NCBI RefSeq assembly: GCF_036370855.1
Contig: NC_088102.1
Coordinates: 23,727,001 to 23,791,000 of the forward strand
Direction of reading: 5' to 3'
Length of the DNA stretch: 64,000 nt
From: Dromaius novaehollandiae
Taxonomy: Eukaryota; Chordata; Aves; Casuariiformes; Dromaiidae
Both the position numbers and the translations under genes were made by a program. Within the stretch, counting starts at the first letter, position 1; each line of letters begins with the position of its first letter. Under the pieces are notes generated by a model, which was given only the letters and a program-made list of their open reading frames with translations, made no database searches and had not been told where the DNA came from. Of this stretch, positions 52,266 through 64,000 are shown piece by piece.

Positions 52266-55200
52266 TGTGATGTAAAGAAAACAGCAGCTGCTGGCCTTTT
52301 GGATATTGGCCTTGACAGAAATCTTCCTGAGGGAGATGCTTTTCACTTTCTTATCCCCGCGTCACCTACAGGCTCTCTTTTTCTACTTTCATTAAATGTG
52401 GGCTTCCAGCACTTGTGGGGCATGGTTTTATGTTTGATTGTTGGAGTTTGTGGTCTAGAGAAAATATGGGCATCCCTGAACACCTCAACTCTAACACTGG
52501 TTCTGTCACTGATTTGCAGTGTGGATTTAGACGGATCATTTCTTATCTGTTGGAATAACTGGGCATAGCCATTAGCCAGTGTGACTGGGTCCTGTGCTCA
52601 GGAAGACCCCGACCACTTTTCTGTCATACAGCATGCCAGGTGGCCCTACTCTGCCCTCGCTCCATCTCTGTCGAAAATTGCCATTTTTATCATCAGCCTC
52701 ATGGGATGATAACGTACTAGGCTGTACACACAGAGTGCTCTCAAGGCTCTTGTGGCTGTTCACTTAGGAGTCATCTGTAACAGGCAAAGCCATTCCTGCT
52801 TCCAGAGAGGCCAGATGAGCCACTTGTGAATGGCTTCAGGTTGGATCCCTTGGAGCCCTAATTCTTCCCTATATATCAATAGCTTTCATACAAATGAGTA
52901 GTACATGCACCAAATAGTGACTGAACCTATTAGGGCAATGCCGAAATCAAGGAACTCCATATAATAACACATATGAGTCACAGAGTACATAAAACTGGTG
53001 TAAGTTCTAAAACCTGTTGTAACCAGAAATTTTCTCAGGGGCAGTTTATGAGCTGGGGGACCTGTATACATGGGGAAAATATGATCTTCAATATCAAAAA
53101 TGCAATATGTAAAATAATTGAATCTGATGTCTTTCCTCTCATCATCTCTGTCATTCATAAACTTAGGGATAATCTCAGGCATTTAGGTAGAGGCTGGTGC
53201 AATGATTTTTCAGTAATAATAACACTCAAATACAGTTCCTTTATTTCATTGGATTTCTTTCAATTTTTGTTTTCTGTCATTTTTTACTTGGTTGTGTTTT
53301 GTTTTTGTTGTGGTACCCTGAGGTAGTTAGGATTTTCTTTTGATGCTTGAGAGCAGATTTCCAATTTGGGGTTTGTTTATTATTCAGGTCATGATGTGCT
53401 GATGGTCAGTGCTTGTTACAGGCCAAGTTGAGAGGAAGAACCATGAGCTCTCACTCACTTGGAAATTTGCCCAAGGCAGCAATCGTTCTGTAGTTCATGC
53501 TATTAGAATTGTTTTGTCTCTACAGGTTTGCCAAACAGACATGGTCAAGATAAAAATTACATGTTTTACCTTGAGACCTTCCTGGTATTAGTGAAACTGG
53601 GGATTGTTACAACAAAAGCCATGGTCAGAAGGGTGACAGTATTTCTTTGTATCTGTTAATAGAGCAGGGGTAAGCAAAAGGGGGGAGAGAAAACCTTGTC
53701 ACAAAAAGAAATGGCTATGAACTGGCTGTGAATATATGTAGATTTGAAATCAGAGGATGTTCCTAGTTATCAAAGCCATTCTGTCATTTTAAATGAGGCT
53801 GCTTCAGTTTTAAAAGGGGATTATGTACTGTGGTTGGTCAAAACAGTAGGGGACCAGACAACCAAGGAGTTTCATTCCAATTCTATGATCTCTGCCCTGG
53901 GAATAATTGTCACTCGTTTGTCACTGAGTTACATGTCCTGCTGTGAAACTGTGGTGTAAGGAAGGGAAACCTGAAACAGAAGTTGATGGTAAGGATCACT
54001 GGGGTTAACATGTAATATCTGGCTTTGTCCTGTATTCGTTACGTAGTAGTTGAAGACCCTTACAAAGATTTTTGATTGTTTTTGGTTTTGATGACCCAAA
54101 TCTGGTAAATAAGTTTGTTTTTTTTTTTTCCAATTCGTCACCAAAGGCTTAATCCACATAATAGTACCAACTCAGAAATAACAAAATCCAAATACTTGCA
54201 TGAATTCTATTTATAAACAGAGATGCAGTACTGGTCTCGCCTGGGAATACTTTGTTCCAAGAAATGTGTTTCCATCTCCTTTTGCATGAGCCCTACAGCA
54301 TTGACTTTTAGCTTTAATCATAGGTCGCTTGGAGTAGAGAAGGACTATTTGTTTCCTCAATACTTGTAGGCTCCAAAGTCCATTTCTCTAGGGATAGCTA
54401 TGGAAGTTTGGGAAGTCTGAAGGATGGGGAGAAAAAAATCCAAAATTCACTTGTAGAGTATTCTCTGCATTGTTTAAACAGCGGGTGCTAGTTGGTTTGC
54501 TAAGGAAAGATTTGGGTTTTCCCACAAAGTCAAGTGGATCCCCTAAAGATGTGCACCTCTGTACTAGTTCAGCAAATTGCAGCATCATTTGTTAACTGAA
54601 AACACAGTGGCATTGGTATCCTGCTAGCTGAGCCTCCTTGGTTCACAGCTGGATTCTTTTGATTTGTTTTGTTTTCTATAGAGGATTCTGGAATATGAAG
54701 AGTGGTAAAAGTAATTCAAGTTGAAGATGTACAGCCTTTTCTGCACAATCTGCAAAGGAATTAACTATACATGATTCATAATTCTGTAGAAGTGTCTATG
54801 TCAGGTTGTGAAAAGCTGAGAGAAATTCTCTCCTTTTAATATCTCTTTCATCCTAATAAATGCATCCTCAGATTGCCTCTGCTTTGAAAGTCTTTGACAG
54901 TGCAATCTGCTCAGGCTGACTTTCCTTTCTTTCAGGTTGCTTCTCTGAAAAGTTGTGATAAGCCTGATAGTAAGTCAACACAATCTCCATCATTTACCGA
55001 ACTTGGAAGTCTGTAGAAAATTCCTGCAGTGGGAAGCTCGTATAGTTGGAATATGCACTTAATGGTGCACTTTGTGGTACTCTCTGATGCCTTCCTGGGC
55101 TCATATTGCTCACTGTTCACATTGAGATGTGTGGTCACTGTATATACTATACAAATGAGGAGACCCTGACACAAGACCACATCTAGCAAACTAGATCTGG

Positions 55201-55441
55201 AATTCAAACTAGGTGTAGTCATTCCTCATACTGTGACATCAGTATTAAAACTCAGGAGCAAATCAAACAAAACAGAACAAATAATACTCTAATCAGATAT
55301 TCTAAACTATGACATTTTGCTGTTTAGTACTGAGTGGCTTTAGAAAGTGTGCTTGTGCCAGGGCAGTGGGGTGAAAGAAGAAATCCATGGCAAAATAATG
55401 GTAAAATTCTCTCACCTAACAGCACATCTGGAACAGTCCTT

Positions 55442-55462
55442 CCCCCCCCCCCCCCCCCCCCC
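55442..55462. repeat. Poly(C) tract, 21 nt
   Basis: An uninterrupted run of 21 C (poly-G on the minus strand) in STON2 intron 1, followed about 30 nt later by an A-rich stretch (55490-55515). It creates spurious poly-Pro and poly-Gly open frames on the two strands. Confidence 0.95.
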
Positions 55463-57777
55463 GCCTTTAATGGCTTTTTTCCTTGGAGATTAAAAAAAAA
55501 GAAAAGAAAAAAAGCTCTACTGGAGTCTGTGTTCATTAAGCACAAGGTAAACAGTTTTCTTTTTCCATTTCCTGTCATTTCATGATTCCGTTAGGACTTT
55601 TCCAGGAGAATGGAGAGAGGTCAGTATTCAGATGTTTAGGAAAAAAAGACTTGAGTTACAGATATATAAACAAGACAAAAACAAGCAGCTTAATTTGTCA
55701 CAAGGGGAAAGCAAAATATCAAGGTCGTCCTCTTCCTCCCTCATATGGAGTCCCTGTGACCCTAAACATCTGATTATTCTTTTTCTGCTAGCTTGTCTCT
55801 ATGTTAAGCTTTGTCTGTAGTTGCTATCAATAGAGCCGCTAATGGATTCTGTGCGAGGCAAGCAAAGGTACCTGCCCACACAGCGTGGATGCAGATGTCC
55901 TGCCATGGGAGCTGGGGTGCAAGTGCAGCTGTTTCCCCAGCATTAGGGAATTAGTGGTGTAAAGAGGAAAAGGTTATGTGGGGTGACTGGCTGTGGCATG
56001 GCAATAGGCTCTGAAAGAGCTGAACTGAGATGGGATCAATCGTCTTCTGGCAGATTGCACTTAACAGTCAGGATTGTCTTCACGAAATCGTTTTCGCTTT
56101 GCAGGAAATTATATATTTTGTGTTAGATTCTAGTTGAAAAGGTCCAGTTTTCAGCTTGCAGGCAGTTAACTTGGATCCATGAATTCTCTGTGTCACATGT
56201 CAGGCTGTTTTGTGACATCCAGACTGTCAAAGTTTTTGGCTCTTTCACACAGCTCTTATTTGCTATTGCCTTTAGTAGACTAATAACTTTGTGAACATAA
56301 AGAGAATAATCATATTGGAGCTAGTTAATGATCTTCCGCTTCTCACAGAAAATGTTTAAGGGGTAAATACATTTAAATGTTGTTCTGGTCTGTGGAACTC
56401 AATGCTACCAATGTAGGGTAAAGAGATATCTCAGTAAAACATCTGTTCCTTTAAACCAACATGAAATTTCACCAGAAAAACATTAAATTAAGTGAGAGGC
56501 AGTAGACCAAGAGATGCCACTTATACATCATTAAATAGCCAAGTCTGAGCTTGTTGGTATTTTCAAGTACTTGGATACCATGGCAACAAGAGCTTCAATA
56601 TTTCCGATAATTAGGGAGAGAATTCACACACTTCCCTAGCAGGAGGCAATAGTCTTGTGAGAGTTTTGTAGTGAGCTGCAAACCTGAGTCTGTTTTGGTT
56701 GCTCGTCAAAGGACAGTTTCTCTCCCCAGACCTGACCGTCCAAGTTATCAGCCAGCAATCAGGCCCCTTTGCTAAGTGTCCCACTGATTCTAGCAGATTC
56801 CCAGATCTATGTGAGGTTCATCCTAGCAGAGTACATCCTAATTAAACCTGCCACTTCTGTGAAAATGTTTGCTGGGCTACAGCAAAATCACGCCCAGTTT
56901 AGATTTAAAGAAGGCACTGATTTTTAAAATTCAGATGTGAAATTTCATTCAAGCAGCAGAGTTGCAGCTAGCTGACAGGGCATCTTCTGATACTTGGACT
57001 GCAGTCTGAGTCCTGGACACCCCCATCCTTCAGGTATTGTCTTCTGGATTATGATCCTGTACTTGCCATAAGGCTTTTCCCTATGTCTGCCTTCGTCACA
57101 TGGACACACTAACCTTGCTAATCAATTTAATCAGATTATTAACTTGTAACTTTTATGTTTATACTCTTTTTTTTTTTTCTTTTTCTGGGTAGACAAGAGT
57201 GTCTTTGAAATGCACACCTTTGCTGGGGAGACTCAAAGCTTCCCAGTAGTAAATTTGTATGATGCGAGTATTAGTTCTGCTTACCAAGTTGGTTGTAATT
57301 TCAGATCTGGCCATATAAATTGTATTGATAATGAAAAATGTGGATTATTGCTAGTTTTTGAGAGGGATCAGACATTGCAAGTAGAAGGAGGAATGAGGAC
57401 ATGATGACATGCTGAGAATTAGATTAAATTACATCATAATCAAAATTTGCTAGATTTGGGAGAATCCCCTCACAGCCTCTTTCCCAGGGTTATGTGAGAC
57501 ATGAATCTCTGAGTTAGGTATGAAACATTGTTTTCTGTGATTGATGAAAGCATCTGAGGGTCTTGAAACATCCTCATCTTAAAATAGTCAGAGTTGCTCT
57601 AATGTAGCCCTCCTCTGTACACAGGTAACATTCCTCTCTCAAAGGTAGCAACGTTTTGGCAGTACTGTGCCTGTGGTAATCAAAGTCTTTTAATATTCTG
57701 TAATGCTAGAATGGTGGCACTCATTTTTCCATTTAATTTTCTAAAAGATATGATTTAATCCTGTCTTATCTTAACAG

Positions 57778-57990
57778 CATTTGAAAAGAAAAGAAAGCAC
57801 AAAGAAGGTGTTTCCCTATACTGGCTCATCTTCACTGTACCGCTCACCCATTCTGATTGCTCATCATAATCACTAAGGGAAGATGAGTAGCCTTTTGCGA
57901 ATATGACGTCTCTGACTGGTGTCATTGCGTCCCACCAATCTGAGTGGGTGTCCTTCAGTGACGACCTGCTCCTCCCTGTTAAACCACAAA
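57778..57990 (+). CDS. STON2: STON2 start-codon exon (coding from 57903)
   Basis: Stonin 2 is an endocytic adaptor that sorts synaptotagmin into clathrin-coated vesicles and binds AP-2 and Eps15. The exon follows acceptor cttaacag and has a 125-nt 5' UTR. The ATG at 57903-57905 has an in-frame TAG 15 nt upstream. The 29 codons encode [20 protein letters not shown], then DLLLPVKPQ, closely matching the N-terminus of mammalian stonin 2. WVSF (residues 15-18) is a WVxF-type motif, the class that binds the AP-2 alpha-ear. The last base joins exon 3 to make a Ser codon. Donor caaa|gtaaga. I recognise the family by its first 20 residues; STON1 differs here. Confidence 0.9.
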
Positions 57991-58440
57991 GTAAGACACC
58001 TTTGGTTTTTTTTGAATCTTTTAAAACTTACTTTATTTAAGTTAGACCAAATACTGTCATATACTTAGCATCACAGAGCTTGCCTTCTTAGAGAAAGCAG
58101 TATGAACAGAGGTTGAATTACCTCCTGCTACCCCTATGTAATAGGAGAATTTGGGCAAAAAAAAAAAGTAAAATGCTATCCTTACGTGCAGTTTTTTTAA
58201 AAACATAGGTCCGTTACGGGCTTTGGCTCTGTACTTGTTTAGAAAGGGAAATGTTCAAAGGACCGCAGAGGAAGTCTCACTTATTATCAAGCGCAAACCT
58301 AAGCCCACTGTTAGATTAAAATCTACGTTAAGTGATGGGAAACTTTGCACCTACATTTGATGGCAAATTGTAGAGACTTCAGCAAAAAAAGTGAAGTAAC
58401 AGCAATTGCTACCTGTCTCTCCATTCTGTCTTTATTTTAG

Positions 58441-58695
58441 GTGGCACTGAGGAGCCTCTGGAAGAATGTTTTTCTTCCTCAGACACCTCCTCAGAAGAGA
58501 ACCATAATGTGGATAGAGAATTTCAGGACCTCTCTCACAACAATCTGAATGATGGAGCTGACAAGCCCAAGGTGGATTCTGCTGTGCTTGGGAACCATGT
58601 GTCTCCCAGAGCTGATCTGTCATCATCCATCAGTGCTTGGGTTCAGTTTGAAGATGCACCATGGACCAGTGCTCCATCAACCCACCCACAAGCAG
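58441..58695 (+). CDS. STON2: STON2 second coding exon
   Basis: The 255-nt exon encodes residues 30-114 of stonin 2 and ends in phase 1. It begins [20 protein letters not shown], is rich in Ser, Asp and Glu and is presumably disordered. Near its end is [20 protein letters not shown], with the WVxF motif WVQF at residues 96-99, as in human stonin 2. Acceptor ttttag, donor agcag|gtgagg. The central acidic part diverges from the mammalian sequence as I remember it, but both motif positions are kept. The remaining exons (NPF motifs, stonin- and mu-homology domains) lie beyond the window. Confidence 0.9.
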
Positions 58696-61600
58696 GTGAG
58701 GCATGTACAGGAGTAGGTCCATTTTAATAATGCAACAGAATACAGTGAGGACCTGGAAAACTTTTTCCTTGCCCTTTGATTTCCAAAGGTTTAATTTGGT
58801 TAGTTTATATTGTATTTTAACACAGTTAATCTTATGAGAGTTTCAAAAAGGGCTCATAATTTAGTTCTGGGTTGAACTAACAATAGTCAGTAGATTAAAC
58901 AGCAGTATAGACCCGATGTCTCTTCTTTTTGGAAAGAAAATGAAAGGGTTCTGTGATTCATTCAACCTATGTCTTGTCTCTTGAGACTGCCAAGAGGTGC
59001 ATTCATGGGGAAACAGTGTAGTGATGTTTTCAGTAGTGAGACTTCTTATGTTCATGTATGAACAGTTCATCTTAGAAATTCTGAGCCATGTTGACCTCTG
59101 TAACCTGGAACTGAGAGAATGGCATTCACTATTTCCTTTGTGGTTGTTTCCTTTTTTAATTCATCATAATCCCCGTATTTTTTCTGGCAGAGTTCCACAG
59201 CTTGGTAGTAGGCTGTGTCAGGACAGAAGGTAGTCTTGTAGGGTTTCTTACTGTGTTACCATTATGGGCTAAGTGTTTTTCTAGAGTGCTGATGCAGCTC
59301 TTGCTATTAGAGATTTCTGGTGTGAGTGCTATCCAAACAGAACCAGAGAACAAAACTGGGAAAACTGTAGGAAAAATTCTCCAGATTCCATCATGGCAGA
59401 GGAAATGAAAAAAAATGTGTTTGCATGAAGTGATAGGACAGGTCCACAACTACAGTGTGCATGAATGGGAAAATATAGGAAAAAATGGTTGATGGAGGCC
59501 TTCTGTCTTTCAAGAAAAGCTGAAGACTCTTACCACTTGGGCCAAGTCTGAGCTCCTAACAGGGGACATAAGGCTCTTTGAGACTTGGAACAAATTTCCA
59601 CTAGAGAGCTCTGGTAGCATGAATCACTCTGGCATCTGTTCCACACTCCACATGCATATCAGTACTAATACTGAAATTCTTAGTATGGCAGAAGCTCTGG
59701 TAGTGTTTGGTCAGTAGCTTGCTGGCAAAATAAATGCAAGAATATTATATGACTTAGACCAAGAACTAGTATGCTAATTTCCATCAGTACTTTTTGCTGC
59801 CTATTGATGATATGATTTAGTAGCTTGAGAATTACAAAGACAGCAGAAGCTGACCCTAACTCCAAGATTGTGTGTGCTTTTGTTCCACTGTAAAAGTTCT
59901 TCCAGATTTATTTTAGGTATGCATGCAAAGCCTTTGGGTTACATCTTCAGCCTATGTTGACAGATACGGTTATATGAGCTTCTAGCTTTTCTTTATGCCC
60001 ACAGTTCATATGAAGTATTGAAAATTTCAGTTTGGTTCATCTTTCTCAGCAAATGGTTTATTCACTGATAAGGGCAATTTTTGGTCATTTTGTTTCTTTT
60101 TGGGAAGAATATGGTCATACAACTCTTCCAGACATGTCTCAAGTAAAAAAATTTTTTGTCCCTTCTCATAGGAGACTCTGGAAAAATTGCCCAAACAAAA
60201 AGTATGTTTACTTTTTCATGTTTAAATTGAACTTCTCATAATAATTTCATTTCACTACTTGGAGTTATTTAACATACTTTAAAGAGTTATAGTTTCACTC
60301 TGCTTACTGAGTCTGTCTAAATACTCCCTGTGACATCAATAATACATCTATCAGAAAACTTGAGTTGGCAACTTTGGGTTGGGTTTTGGGCTTTTTGTTT
60401 CCTTCTGCTTTTTTTATGGGTGCTACAGGCTAGTCCAAATGTGACTGTGGTTACAGCTTTGTGCAGAGGAAGGTGGGTGAATCTTGCAGCATAAATTTTT
60501 CTCTTAAGCTCTGCATAAGACCATCTCATCTTTGTATTTACTTGTTGGCTGTTCTTCTTAGTTATAAATCCTTACTGATCCTGGTGGCGAGGAGAGAAGG
60601 AATAGTACTCATAACTCTAAAATTGTAAACCTGAGGTGTTCTACCTCTCTCCTAGTTAATTCCACAGTTAGGTAAAATAGTTTCTTGTGAAAATGATACT
60701 GACAAGAGTTTCTGCTCTTGTTTGTAGAGGTTTGTAGAGGCACATACTTTTTCAAATGGTGCTGTTGGTTGCCATTACACCATATTTCATTACTAAGTTT
60801 TTGGTCTCCTTGTTGATTGGAAAACATGTGCACTTTCTTCTTAAACAAGAAAATGTATATTTTTTGATAAAGCTAAATAGATCAAACATAACAAAAGAGA
60901 TTTCATAAAACTCATTTCACAGTCTATTACTTCATTCCTTTTCTTAAAGGGATGTGGCCCCGTCTCAATGGTCCATGCTCAGCGAAAGTAGCACCTCTTG
61001 GTTTGTGTTCTTGCAGTCACATGGGACACCAGGTTGTAGGCACACCTTTTTGATATTCAGAGTAAGTGATCAGAGAAGACTTTTCAAAAGCACTGGTGTT
61101 TTAAGAAGGCATCCTTTCTTGCCCTGTAGGGGCAAGTGAGCTATGAGTGAGGGGTGGCATGATCTATGCCACTAGGGGGGACATCCACACTCTGTAACTT
61201 CTGGCATCTGAGATTAATGGAGGAGGATGTTTCCTCTAGCAATCAGATCAGGAGCCTTGCTTTGTTACTCTATATAATTCTTGCACGGGAGGCTGTCCCA
61301 CCTCTATTAGCTATATAGCTAAGGAGACTTCTAAAATGCAGTGATGTGAATATCGCTTACTTTAAAAGACTTATTCGTGGGCTAATCCTACGCCGATTCT
61401 GGAACCCATCTTATAAACGGCCAGAAAAAGAGCAGCTGACAGCCAGCAAAGGGCAGGTCACGGAGCAGAGTGAATGACAGGGCTTTGTCTCTGGCTGTCT
61501 ACCCTGGGGGGCTTTTGACAGCAAGAAGTAGGATAAACTTCAGCCTTGTTTTCAATTAATTTGCAGGTCACATCTTTCCTCTATGGGCAGCCACAAAGCC

Positions 61601-64000
61601 AGAGATTTTCTATTACAGCCACCATACCCTGACACACTCTGTGGGAAGCCTGTGGTGACAGCATTATTCATTTCCAGGAGCAAACAGCCCACATAAGAAC
61701 AACAGCAAATAGCCAGTTACAGGGGCAGAGTGAAAATGCCAAGTATCAGCAGACGCCTTGGAGTGAGAAGGAGGGAAATGTTTGAAATCTATTTTCTGTG
61801 TAGCCAGCGGTAAGGAGCATTGTCCTGAAGATTCAGCGCCCTGACCGTGTTCCTCTCAGGGCTCCAACACTGTTAGGAAATTATTTGTGTGTCTTTCCAC
61901 ATGAAGCAGCTGCAAGGCTGACTAGGCAATTACCCAGACTGATGGCCAGGCTGCCTGAAAACACATTTTGAAAATGGCTTGCAAAATGGCATTTCCAGAA
62001 AGTCTTAAAAACAGAGAGGACAGGCCCTAGGAGAGAGAAATGCTGTCTTGTTCAGACTTCAGGACTACAATATTTTTGCACGGATTCCCTAGAAGGTGAA
62101 TCTCTCTCCCAGAATGATCACAATCTATAAAATTAACACTTTAAAACAAATGAATCCCATGTAGTGGTTATCCTGTAGGAAATATGTTTACAAGAAAAGC
62201 CAGTCTAATGCTGGGCCTTTGTTTTACTGGGGAAAGTGGAGACCTTATAGGAAGAACAGAAATCAATGGGACTGATAGCCAGAGATTGGGCTGAAAATGT
62301 AGACAAAGAATTCAGAAGGAAAGAAGAGAGTTTTAGAGCATGAGGTGTAGAAATGAAAGATGTACATTTTGAGCCTCACAGAAGTTATCTTTATTCAGGA
62401 CATTCTTGTAAACCCTTCATTCTACCAAATCCAGACAGAGTAAATGCTAGCAAAAATCTTTCTTTCAAAATATTCCTGCTTTTCAGGTTTATCAGCAGAT
62501 AACTGACAGCCGCTAAATGATGTGGATTTCTCTCTGGGAACCAGTAACTCTTAAGCAAGACCACAGATATATTTAGTCACAGAAATGATGCATTCTGATA
62601 TCCTTTTCTCGATTGTCCTTTTCGTGGAAAAAGAAGAAATTTGGTTTTTCTCATAGTTATTATCAGGCTAGCCTAAACTGATACTGCAAAAATGAAAAAT
62701 GAGATTTTAGAATTGCCCAAATGTTCCGATCAGAAATGTTACACAATCTGTAAATAACTGCATCCAAGAGGTGACATAACATTTGCATTTGTTATACAAT
62801 GGGCCTTCAGCTAGCAATCTCATATTCTATTGGTGCTAGCTGCAGTCTTGAATTCAATGAGGTATTCAGCAAAGCACCAAAATTAGAGCAAGGCAAGATC
62901 TATTACATCATCTGTTCCACCCCCCTCCTTCCCGAGAGCTTTGTCTAGTTTTAAATGGCTCAAGTAACTTGGACTCATACCATGTCCCTTGGGATGCTAT
63001 CCCACAGCAAGGCAAATCTCAATTTAACTGTTTTGTGCTGTTCTGTCTGAAAATAGGAAGTTTATGCCACACAAGAAATCAGTGGCTGAAAACTAGACAA
63101 ACTGTGGTGCTGTCCTAAAATGAGAAAAATCTAAATTGCTATGTGACAGGAAGGGAATCGATGCTGATGCTAACAAAGTCTATTGGAATTTAGTATAGGG
63201 ATGAAGGAATAGGTCCCCAAAACACCAAAAAAGAATGAATGCTTAAAGATAAATCCGCATATTGAAAACCAACCCAATATGCCGTGAACAAATGCATCAA
63301 GAAAACAAAGTAAAGTGCAAGTGGAGAGAAACATATTTCTCAGTTTGGGAAACAATGAGTTGATTTGCAGTATGTGTGCATGCCGCAGGATTTGCGTTTT
63401 GGGGACAATTTTGGCACTGGTCTTTCAATGCAGATTTCTGAGAATTCCTGCAACTGAAAGGCCTTGACTTTGCACATAGTCACAAAATTCTAAAATCCTA
63501 GGAAAAAGCTATCTCATTTAGGAATTCTGTTGCAGCAATTTTGAGAGACTGAAGAGCAGCAGGATTAGCTGGAGAGAGACCTGTATGTGTAGATGTTTAC
63601 TTCAACTTATCTCAGTTTTTGAGATTGGATGTAGTTATTCAACACAGTTTGAGGAAAAGTATACTTTTGCTAATTCTGAGTTTCATTGTTGAGGAACCTA
63701 GAACATTGATTTACTATAGGGGAACTTGACTGTAGTACGATATTAAAGAATACCTTTTATGGAAAAGCTCCCTGTTGTTACTTTTGACCAAAATCAAAGT
63801 CACTTCCTTTAAAAAAAAAATTCTGATGTGGAGTAATTTATCTGGAATAAAATTAGCTTGCAGAGGTATTCTGCAATGCTATTGCAGCCAGTTTCCTTCC
63901 TTAGACAAAATCTGATTTTGTAAAGCACGAAATAAGTTGGCTGTATATGAATAATTAAATGTTATGTATATCTAAATTAGCCTATATTTTTCATTTTGCT
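58696..64000 (+). other. STON2: STON2 intron after second coding exon, 5' portion
   Basis: More than 5.3 kb with no further STON2 exon. The expected next exon is long (over 1 kb open in human) and no such frame exists here. The block at about 61360-62050 is more complex and less AT-rich than its surroundings. The rest is unremarkable AT-rich sequence with a short tandem duplication (two copies of tttgtagagg at 60721-60740). Confidence 0.8.

Larger units (their letters stand above)
41202..57777 (+). other. STON2: STON2 intron 1 (about 16.5 kb)
   Basis: Non-coding sequence between the CpG-island exon and the start-codon exon. It holds the CR1 fragment (47524-47704), a 27-T run (48582-48608), a 21-C run (55442-55462), an AT-rich inverted-repeat patch (51855-51940), a direct repeat near 45960-46000 and several decayed SINE/LINE-like tails. 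No open frame in it has recognisable homology. Its 5' limit depends on the uncertain exon 1 donor. Confidence 0.6.

Noticed and set aside
52886..53326. Overlapping 98-codon (-) and 117-codon (+) frames
   Set aside because: They overlap on opposite strands in intronic sequence with no motif or splice support. The minus-strand peptide looks protein-like in places, but I recognise no family.
55324..55585. Frames with poly-Gly or poly-Pro
   Set aside because: Created by the C21 homopolymer and neighbouring A-rich run.

Overview
This is ordinary vertebrate nuclear DNA, most likely from a bird. The evidence is multi-exon genes with GT-AG introns, one CpG island, very low repeat content, and a truncated CR1 retroposon with the 8-bp terminal repeats typical of sauropsid and especially avian genomes. 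Almost all short open frames in the window are intronic, intergenic or CpG-island noise. I name no species.

Layout. Positions 1-31,350 carry the gene SEL1L on the + strand, from within intron 1 to the poly(A) signal. Twenty coding exons join in frame (2,300 nt, about 766 residues from the first visible codon, stop at 27548-27550). The exon with the start codon and signal peptide lies upstream of the window. A 3.8-kb 3' UTR follows. Positions 31,350-40,850 are an intergenic gap with no gene I can support. Positions 40,790-41,400 are a CpG island with two CCAAT boxes and a GGGGC array. I read it as the promoter and first non-coding exon of the next gene, STON2 (stonin 2), also on the + strand. 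STON2 has a 16.5-kb first intron, a start-codon exon (57778-57990) and a second coding exon (58441-58695). It then runs out of the window in its next intron, so the large exons for the stonin-homology and mu-homology domains are not here.

The two genes lie head to tail, as I recall for their human orthologues on chromosome 14q31. They are not functionally coupled. SEL1L is the ER-membrane adaptor of the HRD1 ubiquitin ligase in ER-associated degradation. Stonin 2 is an endocytic sorting adaptor that links synaptotagmin to AP-2.

I found no evidence of a new biological system. The observations worth a second look are small: a perfect 24-nt palindrome just past SEL1L, a 12-G run next to the exon 19 acceptor, a perfect 11-bp intronic hairpin, a G-quadruplex-type array in the STON2 promoter, several decayed ancient SINE/LINE tails in the intergenic and intron-1 DNA, and a complex non-repetitive block near 61.4-62.0 kb that could be a conserved regulatory element. 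Exon boundaries come from reading-frame continuity, GT-AG signals and remembered homologous proteins. No alignment was run.
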